Source: Loktanella salsilacus
Lineage (GTDB): Bacteria > Pseudomonadota > Alphaproteobacteria > Rhodobacterales > Rhodobacteraceae
DNA: 64,000 bases
Direction of reading: 5' to 3'
Assembly (NCBI RefSeq): GCF_900114485.1
Contig: NZ_FOTF01000010.1
Span: 1 to 64,000, forward strand
Shown here: positions 52,557-61,848 of the stretch, one piece after another
How positions within the stretch are numbered: the stretch's first letter is position 1
How the letters are laid out: every line of letters begins with the position of its first letter
Made by a program: the position numbers and the translations under genes
The notes under the pieces: model-generated
Databases searched by the model: none
Told to the model about the DNA's origin: nothing
The model's input: only the letters and a program-made list of their open reading frames with translations

Positions 52557-53834
52557 TTACCGCTTCATCGCCGCCATCGGATCCTGTTGAACCTCGCGGG
52601 CATGGACGCCCAACAAAAGCAGAGCGGGCCACAGCAGATAGGCCTCAATCTCCAAGTTCTCGCCAAAGGTGAGCAGGATGATCGTCATCATCAGCCCCAT
52701 CGGCAGGCGGCCGCGTGGGCCGCAGGCCGCGTCGCGCAGGGTCAGAAGTGTTTGCCAGACCAGTGGCACCAGCAATGCGCCGAAACCGATCAGACCCTTG
52801 ACGAACAACAAGCCGTACCACGTGTGGTGGCTGCCGATGGGCATGTATTCAACCGCGTGTGACCCCGGTTGCACGGTGCCATGACCGAACCAGACCGCCT
52901 CTTCTCGCCAGCGTTCGGTGGCGATGCGTTGCAGCGTTTCGCGCACCCGCGTGCTATCGGCGCGCGCATTTTTGAAGGCAGAGACGGCGTCCTTGGCCGC
53001 GGCCGCCAAGGCTGCGCCGCTAATCGCGAGCGAGGCCGTCAGGCCTGACAGGACCCGCCATGCCCAGCTTTGCAGGATAAGGGGCATCATGCGCGGGGCG
53101 ACGGTGCAGGCCGCCAGACCCACAAGGCCCATCCGGGATTTGGACGCAAAGATCATCAGAAGACCTGCCGCGAGCCCGATACGGCGCCAGCGGCGGTCGC
53201 TTTCTTCTAGCGCGAAGAGCACTTGAACAACGCCCAGCAGCGCGGCGAAGGGCGACCAAGGCGCGTAGAACTGCCAGCGCGGTGTCCAGGTGCCTGGATC
53301 CCATCTGAACAAATAGACCGAAAAATACTCTGGCCCCGGACCGCCGATGGCTTTGAGCGGCGAGGTGAAAATCCGTTCCGGCAGTCCGATATGGGGCGCG
53401 GCCAGCATCAGGGGCGCTAGGATCAGCGTGCCAAGGCCAACAACACATTGTCCGCGCACCAGCACGCTGCGCCTGATCGGCAGCACAGCGCCGATCAGGG
53501 GGAAAAGCGCCAGCAGCGCCCACCCCTTTGCCCAGCCGATCGTGGATTTGATCGTCTGCTTCAGGCTCAGCGACCAGTTCAGGTGTCCGGCCCACAGGGC
53601 AACCAGCATGATGGCCATGCCGATGATCCACAGCCAGACCACGACAGGCACCGGGCCGACCGCCCGCATATCTGCGCGCACGGCGTTGCCAAGGTAAAGG
53701 ATTAGCACGGCCAGCCCGCCCAGCGTCCAAGCCAGCACCGGCCCCACGACGTAAAGTGCGCCGATGGCATAAAAGGGCCAGGTCCAGACTAACGTGCGAT
53801 AAACCAGACGTTCGACCGGGTTCAGGTCGGTCAT
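52557..53834 (-). CDS. O-antigen polymerase/ligase-like membrane protein (Wzy-type)
   Basis: The 425-residue protein has about ten to twelve probable helices and a long periplasmic loop near residues 300-345 ending in GSHHTWYGLLFVKGLIGFG, the usual pattern of O-antigen polymerase/ligase (Wzy_C) proteins. In a Wzx/Wzy system it links repeat units made by the neighbouring glycosyltransferases. It overlaps the chain-length gene upstream by four bases. It could be a ligase rather than the polymerase; context favours polymerase. Confidence 0.8.
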   Translation of the reverse strand: MTDLNPVERLVYRTLVWTWPFYAIGALYVVGPVLAWTLGGLAVLILYLGNAVRADMRAVGPVPVVVWLWIIGMAIMLVALWAGHLNWSLSLKQTIKSTIGWAKGWALLALFPLIGAVLPIRRSVLVRGQCVVGLGTLILAPLMLAAPHIGLPERIFTSPLKAIGGPGPEYFSVYLFRWDPGTWTPRWQFYAPWSPFAALLGVVQVLFALEESDRRWRRIGLAAGLLMIFASKSRMGLVGLAACTVAPRMMPLILQSWAWRVLSGLTASLAISGAALAAAAKDAVSAFKNARADSTRVRETLQRIATERWREEAVWFGHGTVQPGSHAVEYMPIGSHHTWYGLLFVKGLIGFGALLVPLVWQTLLTLRDAACGPRGRLPMGLMMTIILLTFGENLEIEAYLLWPALLLLGVHAREVQQDPMAAMKR

Positions 53835-55276
53835 GCCTTGGCTGCGGGCTTGGTCAGCAGCCGGCTGATCAAGGCAAGGCGGACCCAGCCCATCGCAAGG
53901 GCCATGAGCATCATCAGCGTGGCGGCGATGCCAGCCGCGACGGCGAGTTTGCGATTGGGCGACGACGGGCGATCCGCCAGCGACGGATTTTCCAGCACCT
54001 GAACCAGCGGGTAGGACGCGTAGACATCCGATTTGCTCGACTGGGCACGGGCAATGGCCGAGGCAAAGACCGCCTCTGCCACCGAAAAATCGCGCTCCAG
54101 ATCCTGAAGCTGCGCGGCGGCGGCGGCCTTGCTGGTCAGGTCTGTCTGCCCGTCAGCGAATTGCGCCTGCAATGTCGTCAGTTCCTGAAAAAGCCCGGCC
54201 CGGTCGACGTCCTTGCGCACCAGGTCCGACAGCAGGTCAGCGCGGACGCCGTGCGGGGCAAGGTCGAGGGTGGAAAGTGTGGCCGTGTCCAGCCCGGTTG
54301 TCACCGCAGCCAGTTGCAAGGCGGCAGCGCGGGCTGTGTCGCGCGCACCGCGCGCGGCAACGACCTTGGGATGCGCCGCGCCGTATTGGGCGGATGCTGC
54401 GGCAAGTTCCGTGCCAAATAACGCGACCTCGTCTATCAGGGCGAGGTAAGAGCCGTCGGCGTAAAGCTTGAGCGTCTTGGCGGCCGATTCCGGATCTAGG
54501 CCAAGCTGACGCGACATCGCCGCGACAGCAGCATCCGCTTCTGAAAGGGCTGCGGCGCGGCTGCGGATTTCGGTCTGCAGCGCGAGGTTACGGTCCAGCA
54601 GCACATCGTATTGCTGAACCGACAACAAACCCGTTTGATCCTGAAGCGTCGAAATCTCTGCCCGGGTCCCGGCCACAGAGTCGCGGTAGTCGGCAATCGC
54701 TTGCAGGCTGCTGCCTTGGCGCGTGTTAACCTCGTCCGTCCGAAGGGCGTCAAGTTCGCGGAAAAAGGCCGTCAGGATCGCGTCGCCGCGCGCTTGGGCA
54801 TCCTGCGGGCTGCTGCCGATCATCTGGAAATGGATCAGGCTGGTCTGATCGACCAGTTCCACGCGCGGCTGGCCAAGGTCGCTTTGGCCTATGTCCAGCG
54901 ACTTTGCAGCAGCGGCAAGAATGCGGTCTGCGTTCAGCAGGCGTTTGTAGGTTTCAGTCGGACTAACGGCATTGCTGGAAAACGCCGAGTTTGCAGAGGA
55001 TGACGCCTGACCGATTCCGTTCAGGTTCAATGACGCAGAAGCGCCAGAGCCGGGCAGGATCAGCGAGGTGGAGGATGTGTATTTTAGCGGAGCGGTCCGC
55101 AGATAGCCCATGATCGGGGCCCAGATCATTGCGGCGCCAAGAATGGCAAAGGCGGCATACCGCGGCAACCGGCCCAGATCGCTGGGCTTGCCGCCGACAA
55201 AAGCGCGCTTGACCTTGCCTTTGCGGCGGCCCGGCCGGGGGGCGGTCAGGGTTGTGTCGGCTGGCGCATAAGACAT
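53831..55276 (-). CDS. Polysaccharide chain-length determinant (Wzz/GumC-like, no kinase domain)
   Basis: The 481-residue protein has transmembrane helices near 39-60 and 446-470 and a long periplasmic coiled coil between (with QLQDLERDFSVAEAVFASAI and repeated Ala-rich heptads). This is the polysaccharide co-polymerase layout. The C-terminal tail after helix 2 is only about ten residues, so the cytoplasmic tyrosine-kinase domain of Wzc-type proteins is absent. It sits with a Wzy-type polymerase and controls chain length of the exported polymer. The gene is divergent from the fused transferase. Confidence 0.87.
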   Translation of the reverse strand: MSYAPADTTLTAPRPGRRKGKVKRAFVGGKPSDLGRLPRYAAFAILGAAMIWAPIMGYLRTAPLKYTSSTSLILPGSGASASLNLNGIGQASSSANSAFSSNAVSPTETYKRLLNADRILAAAAKSLDIGQSDLGQPRVELVDQTSLIHFQMIGSSPQDAQARGDAILTAFFRELDALRTDEVNTRQGSSLQAIADYRDSVAGTRAEISTLQDQTGLLSVQQYDVLLDRNLALQTEIRSRAAALSEADAAVAAMSRQLGLDPESAAKTLKLYADGSYLALIDEVALFGTELAAASAQYGAAHPKVVAARGARDTARAAALQLAAVTTGLDTATLSTLDLAPHGVRADLLSDLVRKDVDRAGLFQELTTLQAQFADGQTDLTSKAAAAAQLQDLERDFSVAEAVFASAIARAQSSKSDVYASYPLVQVLENPSLADRPSSPNRKLAVAAGIAATLMMLMALAMGWVRLALISRLLTKPAAKA

Positions 55277-55784
55277 GGGTTAACTCTCCTTTAACCTAGG
55301 TCCTAACAATTTGAACCGCATGCATCACTCGCGCGAAAGGGCACCTGCGGGTCGCATCGGGCGCGGTGGCCTATCCGCCCGGATAGGTCCGTACGATCCG
55401 GCCATCCTAGCGGTCAGCGTTTTGATGCGCCTATTTGTCACCTTCGCTTTGACCGCCCGCATGAACGAAAAGGGGGCGTTCTGTGCGCCAAAGCCCAGCG
55501 AATCGGGCAACAGGTCGCAGTCGTTGGCGATCAATTCGCCCATGACGGGTCCGCGGTTCAAAGGCTCCGCATACGGGCGTGCGGGCATTCGGGGCCTGAT
55601 TTCCGGAAAATTTAACGCGCATTCTACTCAAAAAGTATATGCGCGTTAACCATTGGCACAGGACCGCATCGCCGTATGGCTGTCGCAGTATCCTCTGCCC
55701 AGCGAATCTACCCGGTCGTTCCGTTGCGCCAAACCCCTTTTTTTATTGATCTTATGGCAGCCACCTTGGAAACGGGATGCCCAG
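55277..55784. other. Divergent promoter region, exopolysaccharide cluster
   Basis: This 508-bp gap separates the minus-strand chain-length gene from the plus-strand transferase fusion. It contains the 18-bp palindrome at 55370-55387. Frames covering it (for example the plus-strand 55311-55649) have no good start signal and no recognised content, so I treat it as regulatory rather than coding. Confidence 0.55.
55370..55387. promoter_or_regulatory. 18-bp palindrome, exopolysaccharide operator candidate 1
   Basis: CCTATCCGCCCGGATAGG: perfect 8-bp arms with a 2-base spacer. It lies 94 bp upstream of the chain-length gene start. A near-copy with the same spacing lies at 58565-58582. Confidence 0.6.
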
Positions 55785-57164
55785 ATGAAACATGCAACTT
55801 TCGACTTCGATGCCAATGTCACTGCCTTTGCCGGTGCGCAGACCTATCTTCCGGCGCTTGATCTGTCGCTTGTTGATAGCACCCTTCAGGGCGCAGTCGA
55901 TGCGTTGCTTCTGCCCGGCAAGCGCAAGGCGTTTTTCATCAATGCGCATTGCTGCAACGTGATGCATCGGGACCGGGCCTATATGAAGGCGGTGCGCTGC
56001 GCCGACGTGCTGTTGCCAGATGGGATCGGCGTGGACTTGGCGGCCCGGATGACCGGACAGCGCCTTGCCGGCAACCTGAACGGCACGGACCTGATCCCCG
56101 CGCTGCTGACGCAGGCGGCGAAGGCTGGCAAGTCGGTCTATCTATTCGGGGGCACGCCGGGAACAGCGGACGCTGCGGCGGCCACCCTGATCCAGCGCAT
56201 TCCAGATCTGCAGGTCGCGGGTACCCGCGACGGGTTCGCAGGTGCGCAGAACACCGACGCGGTCATCGCTGACATCAATGCCAGCGGCGCCCACATTGTG
56301 CTGGTCGCCCTTGGCGTGCCGCTGCAGGAAAACTGGATCGACCAACACGCCCACAAACTGGACGCGCAGTTGGTGACGGGTGTCGGCGCGGCACTGGATT
56401 TTCTGGCTGGCAATGTCAGCCGTGCGCCCGTTTGGGTGCGCCGTGCCCGGTCCGAATGGATCTGGCGTCTGGCGCAGGAACCGCGCCGCCTTGCACGTCG
56501 CTACCTTGCGGGCAATCTGACCTTTCTGGCGCGCGCAGGTGTGGCAACACTGCGCCGTGTGTCAGCGGCAAGCGCGATGCGCAGGACGCTTGATGTCACA
56601 GTCGCAGGCTCCGCCTGTGTGGCGCTTGCCCCGGTTCTGGCGCTGACGGCGATCGCGATCAAGGCAGACTCGCCTGGGCCGGTGCTGTTCAAGCAGACCC
56701 GCATTGGACATAACGGCCAGCCCTTCACGATATTCAAGTTCCGGTCGATGGTGCAGGACGCCAAGGCGCGCCGCGCGGCCCTTTTGGCAACGTCTGACCG
56801 CGACGGCATCTGCTTTAAATCCAAATCCGATCCGCGCATCACAAAGGTTGGCAAGGTGATCCGGCGTCTGTCCATCGACGAGCTGCCGCAAATCCTGAAC
56901 GTTCTGCGCGGTGATATGGCAATCGTTGGTCCGCGCCCTGCGCTGCCGGACGAAGTCGCGGCCTATCCGGCCCGCGCGATGCAGCGTTTGTCCGTGAAGC
57001 AGGGCATCACTGGGATGTGGCAAGTTTCTGGTCGTGCCGATATCGCATTCGACGAGATGATCGATATGGACCTGACCTATGCCCGGTCGCGGACCATCAT
57101 GCTTGACCTGACGCTGATCGCCCGCACATTCCGCGCCGTTCTGTCGGGCCGCGGCGCCCACTAA
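55785..57164 (+). CDS. Fusion of WecG/TagA-type (GT26) glycosyltransferase and sugar-1-phosphate transferase
   Basis: The 459-residue protein joins two enzymes. Residues about 20-235 show the GT26 pattern (INAHCCNVMHRDRAYMKA, PDGIGVDLAARMTGQ, VYLFGGTPGTADAAA, LVALGVPLQENWI). Residues about 265-459 are a bacterial sugar transferase (SPGPVLFKQTRIGHNGQPF, FKFRSMVQDA, LPQILNVLRGDMAIVGPRP, KQGITGMWQVSGR). The second half starts the lipid-linked repeat unit on undecaprenyl phosphate; the first would add the next sugar. The start at MKHATF is favoured because the frame upstream is not protein-like, though its ribosome site is weak. Confidence 0.9.
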   Translation: MKHATFDFDANVTAFAGAQTYLPALDLSLVDSTLQGAVDALLLPGKRKAFFINAHCCNVMHRDRAYMKAVRCADVLLPDGIGVDLAARMTGQRLAGNLNGTDLIPALLTQAAKAGKSVYLFGGTPGTADAAAATLIQRIPDLQVAGTRDGFAGAQNTDAVIADINASGAHIVLVALGVPLQENWIDQHAHKLDAQLVTGVGAALDFLAGNVSRAPVWVRRARSEWIWRLAQEPRRLARRYLAGNLTFLARAGVATLRRVSAASAMRRTLDVTVAGSACVALAPVLALTAIAIKADSPGPVLFKQTRIGHNGQPFTIFKFRSMVQDAKARRAALLATSDRDGICFKSKSDPRITKVGKVIRRLSIDELPQILNVLRGDMAIVGPRPALPDEVAAYPARAMQRLSVKQGITGMWQVSGRADIAFDEMIDMDLTYARSRTIMLDLTLIARTFRAVLSGRGAH

Positions 57165-57188
57165 CTGACTGGTCACAAAGTGGCAAAG

Positions 57189-57213
57189 CAGGCAGCCCCC
57201 GGGCTGCCTGTTT
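57189..57213 (+). terminator. Intrinsic terminator of the fusion gene
   Basis: Stem caggcagccc with gggctgcctg and a T run (ttt). It lies 24 bp past the fusion gene stop, just before the convergent export lipoprotein gene. Confidence 0.7.
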
Positions 57214-57256
57214 GCGTTTGCAGATAGCAGCCAATCACCACACGCCCGCGACGTGT

Positions 57257-58486
57257 TTACCTTGCCAGCAGGGTCGCGGCCCCCAGAACGCCGAAGATCC
57301 GACCGATCTCTGCTATATTTGTGACCGTACTATCGTAACAGGCCAGCGCATCGCCGGGCAGCAAGTAGGGGTCGTAATCGTCCCGGTCGGCGCGGCGCAG
57401 CAAATCTTCGATATCGCGTTCAATCACGGCGGACACGCCGGTGATCGGGTTGCGGGTGAACAGCACCGATGATCGGTCCGCGCTTGTGCTACGCGGCCCG
57501 CCGACACAGTTCGCGTCGATCACCGCTTGCAGGTAACGCGTGCCGTATGGCACCTCTCGCACGGTCTGGCCGATGGCAGAGGACGCGTTATTGGTCGCGG
57601 GCTGGGTCAGGTTCGACAGGAACAGGCTGACGCCCGGCGGGCTGATCGGGCTGGGCCGCATCAGGTCTTCTTGGAAACACTGGCGGCTTGGGACGCGGAT
57701 TTCGTCGCCGCTTAGCAGCATGATGTCGACGGCGTTCTGCCCTTCGAATACGCCGCGCATGTCCAGCCGGTACAGCGCACCGCCGCGCCGCACTTCCACT
57801 GCGGATATGTCAGCATCAGGCCGCACGCCGCCGACAGCGCGCAGGGCGGCGGATAGGTTGCGTCCTTCGGTCGAGGCACCAAGGGCCGTCTGACGCACGA
57901 CATCAAGGCGGTCGCCCATCACGCCGCCAATTTCCACCGCATGTGGTTCGAACACAGCGCCCGATACGGCCACGTTGACAGAGGCGAAATCCGTCACGCG
58001 GACCGACAGCTGCGGTGTATCGGCGTAGAAATCCTTGGAGTGCAGGCCGCGCAGGATGTCTGCCTCTACCTCGGATGTAGATCGGCCCTGCGCTTGGATC
58101 GGGTCAAGGAACGGCAGTTTCAACGTCCCGTCGCGTGACACGACGTAGGACCCGCTAAATGTCGGATCATCGCCAACACGCACATCAAGAAGGTCGTTCC
58201 GGGTCAGCCGTTCGCCCTGCAGAATGGAAGCAGCCATCGTGCTGCCTTTGCCAAGACTTGCGCCAGCCGCGTCGACGCCGCCCAAGGGCAGACACTTTTG
58301 CGCGTTCAGCGGCTCTGACCGCAGGTACATCGCGTTCTGGCGGGTCACGGCGGGGTCGCGGTACTGGGCCTGATAGGCGTCGCCTGTGGCCACCGCCTCG
58401 ATGTTGTCGGGCGTGTCGTAAGCGGTACAGGCCGGCGTCAACATCAGGACTGACAGGGCGCAGGATAGGTGGAGTGAATGGGCCAA
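57257..58486 (-). CDS. Polysaccharide export lipoprotein (OPX/Wza-like), exopolysaccharide locus
   Basis: The 409-residue protein begins with a signal segment and lipobox (LMLTPAC), then a Poly_export domain (DVRVGDDPTFSGSYVVSRDG, TLKLPFLDPIQAQGRS), SLBB-type repeats (SVNVAVSGAVFEP) and a C-terminal helix (IGRIFGVLGAATLLAR) like the membrane-crossing helix of Wza. It forms the outer-membrane exit channel. The start is TTG, with AGAGG upstream. It differs in sequence from the OPX protein of the capsule locus at 44434-45564. Confidence 0.88.
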   Translation of the reverse strand: MAHSLHLSCALSVLMLTPACTAYDTPDNIEAVATGDAYQAQYRDPAVTRQNAMYLRSEPLNAQKCLPLGGVDAAGASLGKGSTMAASILQGERLTRNDLLDVRVGDDPTFSGSYVVSRDGTLKLPFLDPIQAQGRSTSEVEADILRGLHSKDFYADTPQLSVRVTDFASVNVAVSGAVFEPHAVEIGGVMGDRLDVVRQTALGASTEGRNLSAALRAVGGVRPDADISAVEVRRGGALYRLDMRGVFEGQNAVDIMLLSGDEIRVPSRQCFQEDLMRPSPISPPGVSLFLSNLTQPATNNASSAIGQTVREVPYGTRYLQAVIDANCVGGPRSTSADRSSVLFTRNPITGVSAVIERDIEDLLRRADRDDYDPYLLPGDALACYDSTVTNIAEIGRIFGVLGAATLLAR

Positions 58487-58564
58487 CGCGAACCTCTGCT
58501 ATCTGTCGTTGTAAGTAGCCTATGCCGATTCAACGTGACGGTCCAAGGGGCAGCTGGATCAAGC

Positions 58565-58582
58565 CCTATCCGGATGGGTAGG
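58565..58582. promoter_or_regulatory. 18-bp palindrome, exopolysaccharide operator candidate 2
   Basis: CCTATCCGGATGGGTAGG: same left arm and spacing as the 55370 site, with two mismatches in the right arm. It lies in the 198-bp gap between the divergent OPX and flippase genes, 79 bp from the OPX start. Confidence 0.5.
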
Positions 58583-58684
58583 CTGTTGCCCTTTTGCGCG
58601 GGTCCGCTGGCCTGAGGGGGCGGGGACAGACGGGGTAGGGCGCCTTTAAAGTTTGTTTACCGCAATCACCGGGACAACTGAAAC

Positions 58685-59920
58685 ATGCAGGCGACGTCAC
58701 GATCCAAGGACCTGATCGGCAATCTGATGGCCTACGGCGCATCCGAAGTCGCGGCCAAGGCGTCGCGCCTGATCGTTGTCATCGCCGTCGCCCGGACGCT
58801 GGACCTGACGCAGATCGGTGTCGCCGCAACGGCGATGGCGGCTGGCGACATCCTGAAATCGCTGACGCAAAACGGTGTCGGCCAACGGATCATCGCCGCG
58901 CGCGACGACGCGCTAGAGGCTGTCTGCGCCACCGCACATCGGATCTTTTGGGGGTGGAGCATCGGATTGTTCGCCGTGCAGACCGCCATCGCCGCCGGCT
59001 TCTGGCTGTCGGGCGGCAGCGTGACGCTGTCGATGCTGATTTTCCTGCTCGGTGCTGAATACCTGTTCATGCCGGCAGGTCTGGTTCAAGGCGCGCTTGC
59101 GATGCGGGCAGGCAAGCTGCGGCGCACCGCATCCATCGCGGGGGCGCAGGTCGTGGGGGCGAACCTGATGTCTGTGCTGCTGGTGCTTGTCTGGCCGTCA
59201 GCGCTGGCACTGATCCTGCCGCGCCTGCTGTCCGCGCCGATCTGGTTGATCGCCATACGCCGCCTGCACCCTTGGACCCGCAACGCCGCCGCAGGCTTTG
59301 CCCCGCTGCGCCCCTTCGTCGATTACGGCTGGGCTGTGCTGGGGGTGGAGCTGGTCAAGGCGCTGCGGATGCAGGCTGACAAGCTGATCGTCGGCCTTTT
59401 GATGGGATCAAAGGCGCTGGGCCTATATTTCATGGCCTTCAACGCGGGTCTTGGCCTGTCGAACGCCTTTACCGTCGCCTTTGCCACGGTCCTGTTTCCG
59501 CATCTGACCCAGACCGCCAACCGCAATGCGGCTTTGCGCGGCAGCTTTCTGATCGGTGTCGGCGTGATCGGTCCGGTGGTGGTCCTGCAAGCACTGGCAG
59601 CCCCCTATTACATCCCGGTCCTGCTGGGCGAGAGTTGGGCCGAGATCGGTGACATCGTATCGATCCTTTGCCTTGTGGCGATCCCCACGACGCTTTGGAC
59701 CGCCGCCGCTGGTTGGCTGCGGGCCAACAACCGGCCGCAGGTTGAACTGGCCGTGACCGTGGCGCTGGCCGCCGGCGTCATTGCCAATACGGTGTTGCTT
59801 GCTCCGCTAGGCCTGACCGTCGTCGCCACCGGCTATGCCATCACCACGACGACCATCTTCGTCGCCGCCTCGCTTCCTGCGATCCGCGCCGCCTTTTTCC
59901 ACCGTCCAGCACAGGTTTAA
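58685..59920 (+). CDS. Polysaccharide flippase (Wzx-like)
   Basis: The 411-residue protein has about 12 probable helices and the shape of the polysaccharide_synt/MVF superfamily (NLMAYGASEVAAKASRLIVV at the start, DKLIVGLLMGSKALGLYFMA mid-protein). It moves lipid-linked repeat units across the inner membrane before polymerisation. It is first of the plus-strand unit flippase-GT2-GT2-GT4; the next gene starts 6 bp after the stop. No usual strong ribosome site is seen. Confidence 0.85.
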   Translation: MQATSRSKDLIGNLMAYGASEVAAKASRLIVVIAVARTLDLTQIGVAATAMAAGDILKSLTQNGVGQRIIAARDDALEAVCATAHRIFWGWSIGLFAVQTAIAAGFWLSGGSVTLSMLIFLLGAEYLFMPAGLVQGALAMRAGKLRRTASIAGAQVVGANLMSVLLVLVWPSALALILPRLLSAPIWLIAIRRLHPWTRNAAAGFAPLRPFVDYGWAVLGVELVKALRMQADKLIVGLLMGSKALGLYFMAFNAGLGLSNAFTVAFATVLFPHLTQTANRNAALRGSFLIGVGVIGPVVVLQALAAPYYIPVLLGESWAEIGDIVSILCLVAIPTTLWTAAAGWLRANNRPQVELAVTVALAAGVIANTVLLAPLGLTVVATGYAITTTTIFVAASLPAIRAAFFHRPAQV

Positions 59921-59926
59921 TCCAAA

Positions 59927-60847
59927 ATGAAATTCACAGTTGTCATTCCCTGCTACAACGCCGCTGCGACACTGCTGGACACGCTGTCCAGCATCACATC
60001 CCAGACCCACCCGGCGTTGCAGGTGATCTGCGTTGACGATGGATCCAAGGACGCGACCCGTGCCATCGTGCGCGCAGTGTCCGCGCAAGATGCGCGCGTC
60101 ACGCTGGTCCGCAATCGGGGCAAAGGGCCATCCGATGCCCGCAATCACGGCGCATCATTTGCGTCACCCGGCGATGTCATCGCCTTCTGCGACGCCGACG
60201 ACATCTGGTCGCGGGCGAAGCTGGCACAGCTGGCCGTCGTCTTGGCCGACCCGTCGATTGATGCCGCCTTCGGTCAGGTCGCCTTTTTCAAAGGCGCACC
60301 AGCAAGCGCATCGTCGTTTTCAACCGTGCCGACAGGGCCGCTGACCATCCCGATGCTGCTGGGCGAAAACCCTGTCTGCACCATGTCAAACATCGCAGTC
60401 CGGCAGGACGTTTTCGCAGCATCCGGCGGTTTCGACACAAGGATCGTGCACAACGAGGATCTGGAATGGCTGATCCGCTTGGTCGGAGCGGGGGCCAACA
60501 TCGTCGGCACCCCCCAGCGCCAGACATGGTATCGGGCCAGCACCGGCGGACTATCCTCTGACCTTTCTGCGATGGCGGAAGGACGCGATATGGCGCTGCA
60601 GACGGCGGCCGAATTTGGCTATGCGCCGGACCGCGCCGCCGAGGCGGTGCACCAGCGTTACCTTGCCCGCCGGGCCCTGCGCCTTGATCAAGGGCGCATC
60701 AAACCGCTGCGCTATACTCTGCGCGGTTTGCTCTTCAGTCCCAAAGCATTCTTTTCAACGCCCCGCCGTGGGGTGCTGACGCTGCTTGGGGCCTGCGGCG
60801 CGCTAACGATGCCGCGCAGGCTGTCCCGCCGCCTTTTCACGCGCTGA
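59927..60847 (+). CDS. Glycosyltransferase family 2, copy 1
   Basis: The 306-residue GT-A enzyme has VVIPCYNAAATLLDTL, ICVDDGSKDATRAIV, the DADD metal-binding motif (AFCDADDIWSRAKLAQL) and the HNEDLEWLIRLVGAGA acceptor-side base region. It adds one sugar to the lipid-linked repeat unit in the cytoplasm. Donor sugar unknown. It is followed 20 bp on by a second family-2 gene with similar layout. Confidence 0.9.
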   Translation: MKFTVVIPCYNAAATLLDTLSSITSQTHPALQVICVDDGSKDATRAIVRAVSAQDARVTLVRNRGKGPSDARNHGASFASPGDVIAFCDADDIWSRAKLAQLAVVLADPSIDAAFGQVAFFKGAPASASSFSTVPTGPLTIPMLLGENPVCTMSNIAVRQDVFAASGGFDTRIVHNEDLEWLIRLVGAGANIVGTPQRQTWYRASTGGLSSDLSAMAEGRDMALQTAAEFGYAPDRAAEAVHQRYLARRALRLDQGRIKPLRYTLRGLLFSPKAFFSTPRRGVLTLLGACGALTMPRRLSRRLFTR

Positions 60848-60867
60848 GTTTTTAAAGGAGATCGATC

Positions 60868-61848
60868 ATGCCCCGTGTCACCATCGTCGTCCCTGCCTAT
60901 AATACCGCCCGGACCCTTGCGGGCACGTTGTCTGCCTTGCTGGACCAGACCTTTCGCGATTTCGAGATCGTCGTGGTCGACGACGGGTCCAGCGACGCCA
61001 CAGCCGCCATCGCGACATCCTTTCAGGGTGATCTGCGTGTTCGCCTGATCCAGCAGCCCAACCACGGCCTTGCGGGGGCCCGCAACACGGGTATCGCGGC
61101 CGCGAAGGGTGATCTTATCGGGTTCTGCGATGCCGATGACCTGTGGGAGCCGTGGAAGCTGCATGCGCATGTCCGGCATCTGGACGCGGCACCGCTTGTC
61201 GGCGTCAGCTACGCAGGCTCTGCCTTGATCGATGACGATGGCAGGTTTCTGAAACAGGCGCAGCGCCCGCGCCTGACCGGGGTCGACGCGGCGCATATCC
61301 TTAAGCGCAATCCTATCGGGAATGGGTCAGCGCCGGTCATCCGCCGCGCGGTGTTTGACGCCATCGCTTATCGCCCGGCGTTCCAGATCGCGCGGGACTG
61401 GTATTTTGACGAAACCTTCCGGCAGTCCGAAGACATCGAATGCTGGGTGCGGATCGCGCTGACGACCAACTGGCGGTTCGAAGGCGTGCCCGGCCTGCTG
61501 ACCCGCTACCGCATCAGCGCTGGCGGCTTGTCCGCCGCGACCGATCGCCAGTTGGCCGCATGGGAGGCGATGATCGCCAAGCTGACGCCCCTTGATCCAG
61601 CGATGATGACCCGGCTTGCCCCGGCGGCACGCGCCTACCAACTGCGCTATCTTGCGCGGCGTGCGGTCAGCGACGGTGACGGTGCGCACGCGTGGCAGAT
61701 GATCACCGATGCATTGCGCCAGTCTTGGATTCCGCTGATCGAAGAGCCGATCAAGACCGTCACCACGGCGGTCGCAGCCCTTGCCCTGCGGCTGGGCGGG
61801 CGGGCCGTGATGGCATCGCTGCTGACACTAAAGGCGCACAAACCATGA
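60868..61848 (+). CDS. Glycosyltransferase family 2, copy 2
   Basis: The 326-residue GT-A enzyme has IVVPAYNTARTLAGTL, VVVDDGSSDATAAI, FCDADDLWEPWKLHAHV and QSEDIECWVRIALTTNW. It resembles copy 1 but with a longer C-terminal half, so the two probably add different sugars. A clear AAGGAG ribosome site lies at 60856-60861. Its 3' end overlaps the GT4 gene by four bases. Confidence 0.9.
   Translation: MPRVTIVVPAYNTARTLAGTLSALLDQTFRDFEIVVVDDGSSDATAAIATSFQGDLRVRLIQQPNHGLAGARNTGIAAAKGDLIGFCDADDLWEPWKLHAHVRHLDAAPLVGVSYAGSALIDDDGRFLKQAQRPRLTGVDAAHILKRNPIGNGSAPVIRRAVFDAIAYRPAFQIARDWYFDETFRQSEDIECWVRIALTTNWRFEGVPGLLTRYRISAGGLSAATDRQLAAWEAMIAKLTPLDPAMMTRLAPAARAYQLRYLARRAVSDGDGAHAWQMITDALRQSWIPLIEEPIKTVTTAVAALALRLGGRAVMASLLTLKAHKP

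Noticed and set aside
55311-55649. Plus-strand frame of 112 residues in the exopolysaccharide promoter gap
   Set aside because: Composition is not protein-like and it overlaps the palindrome; treated as regulatory DNA.
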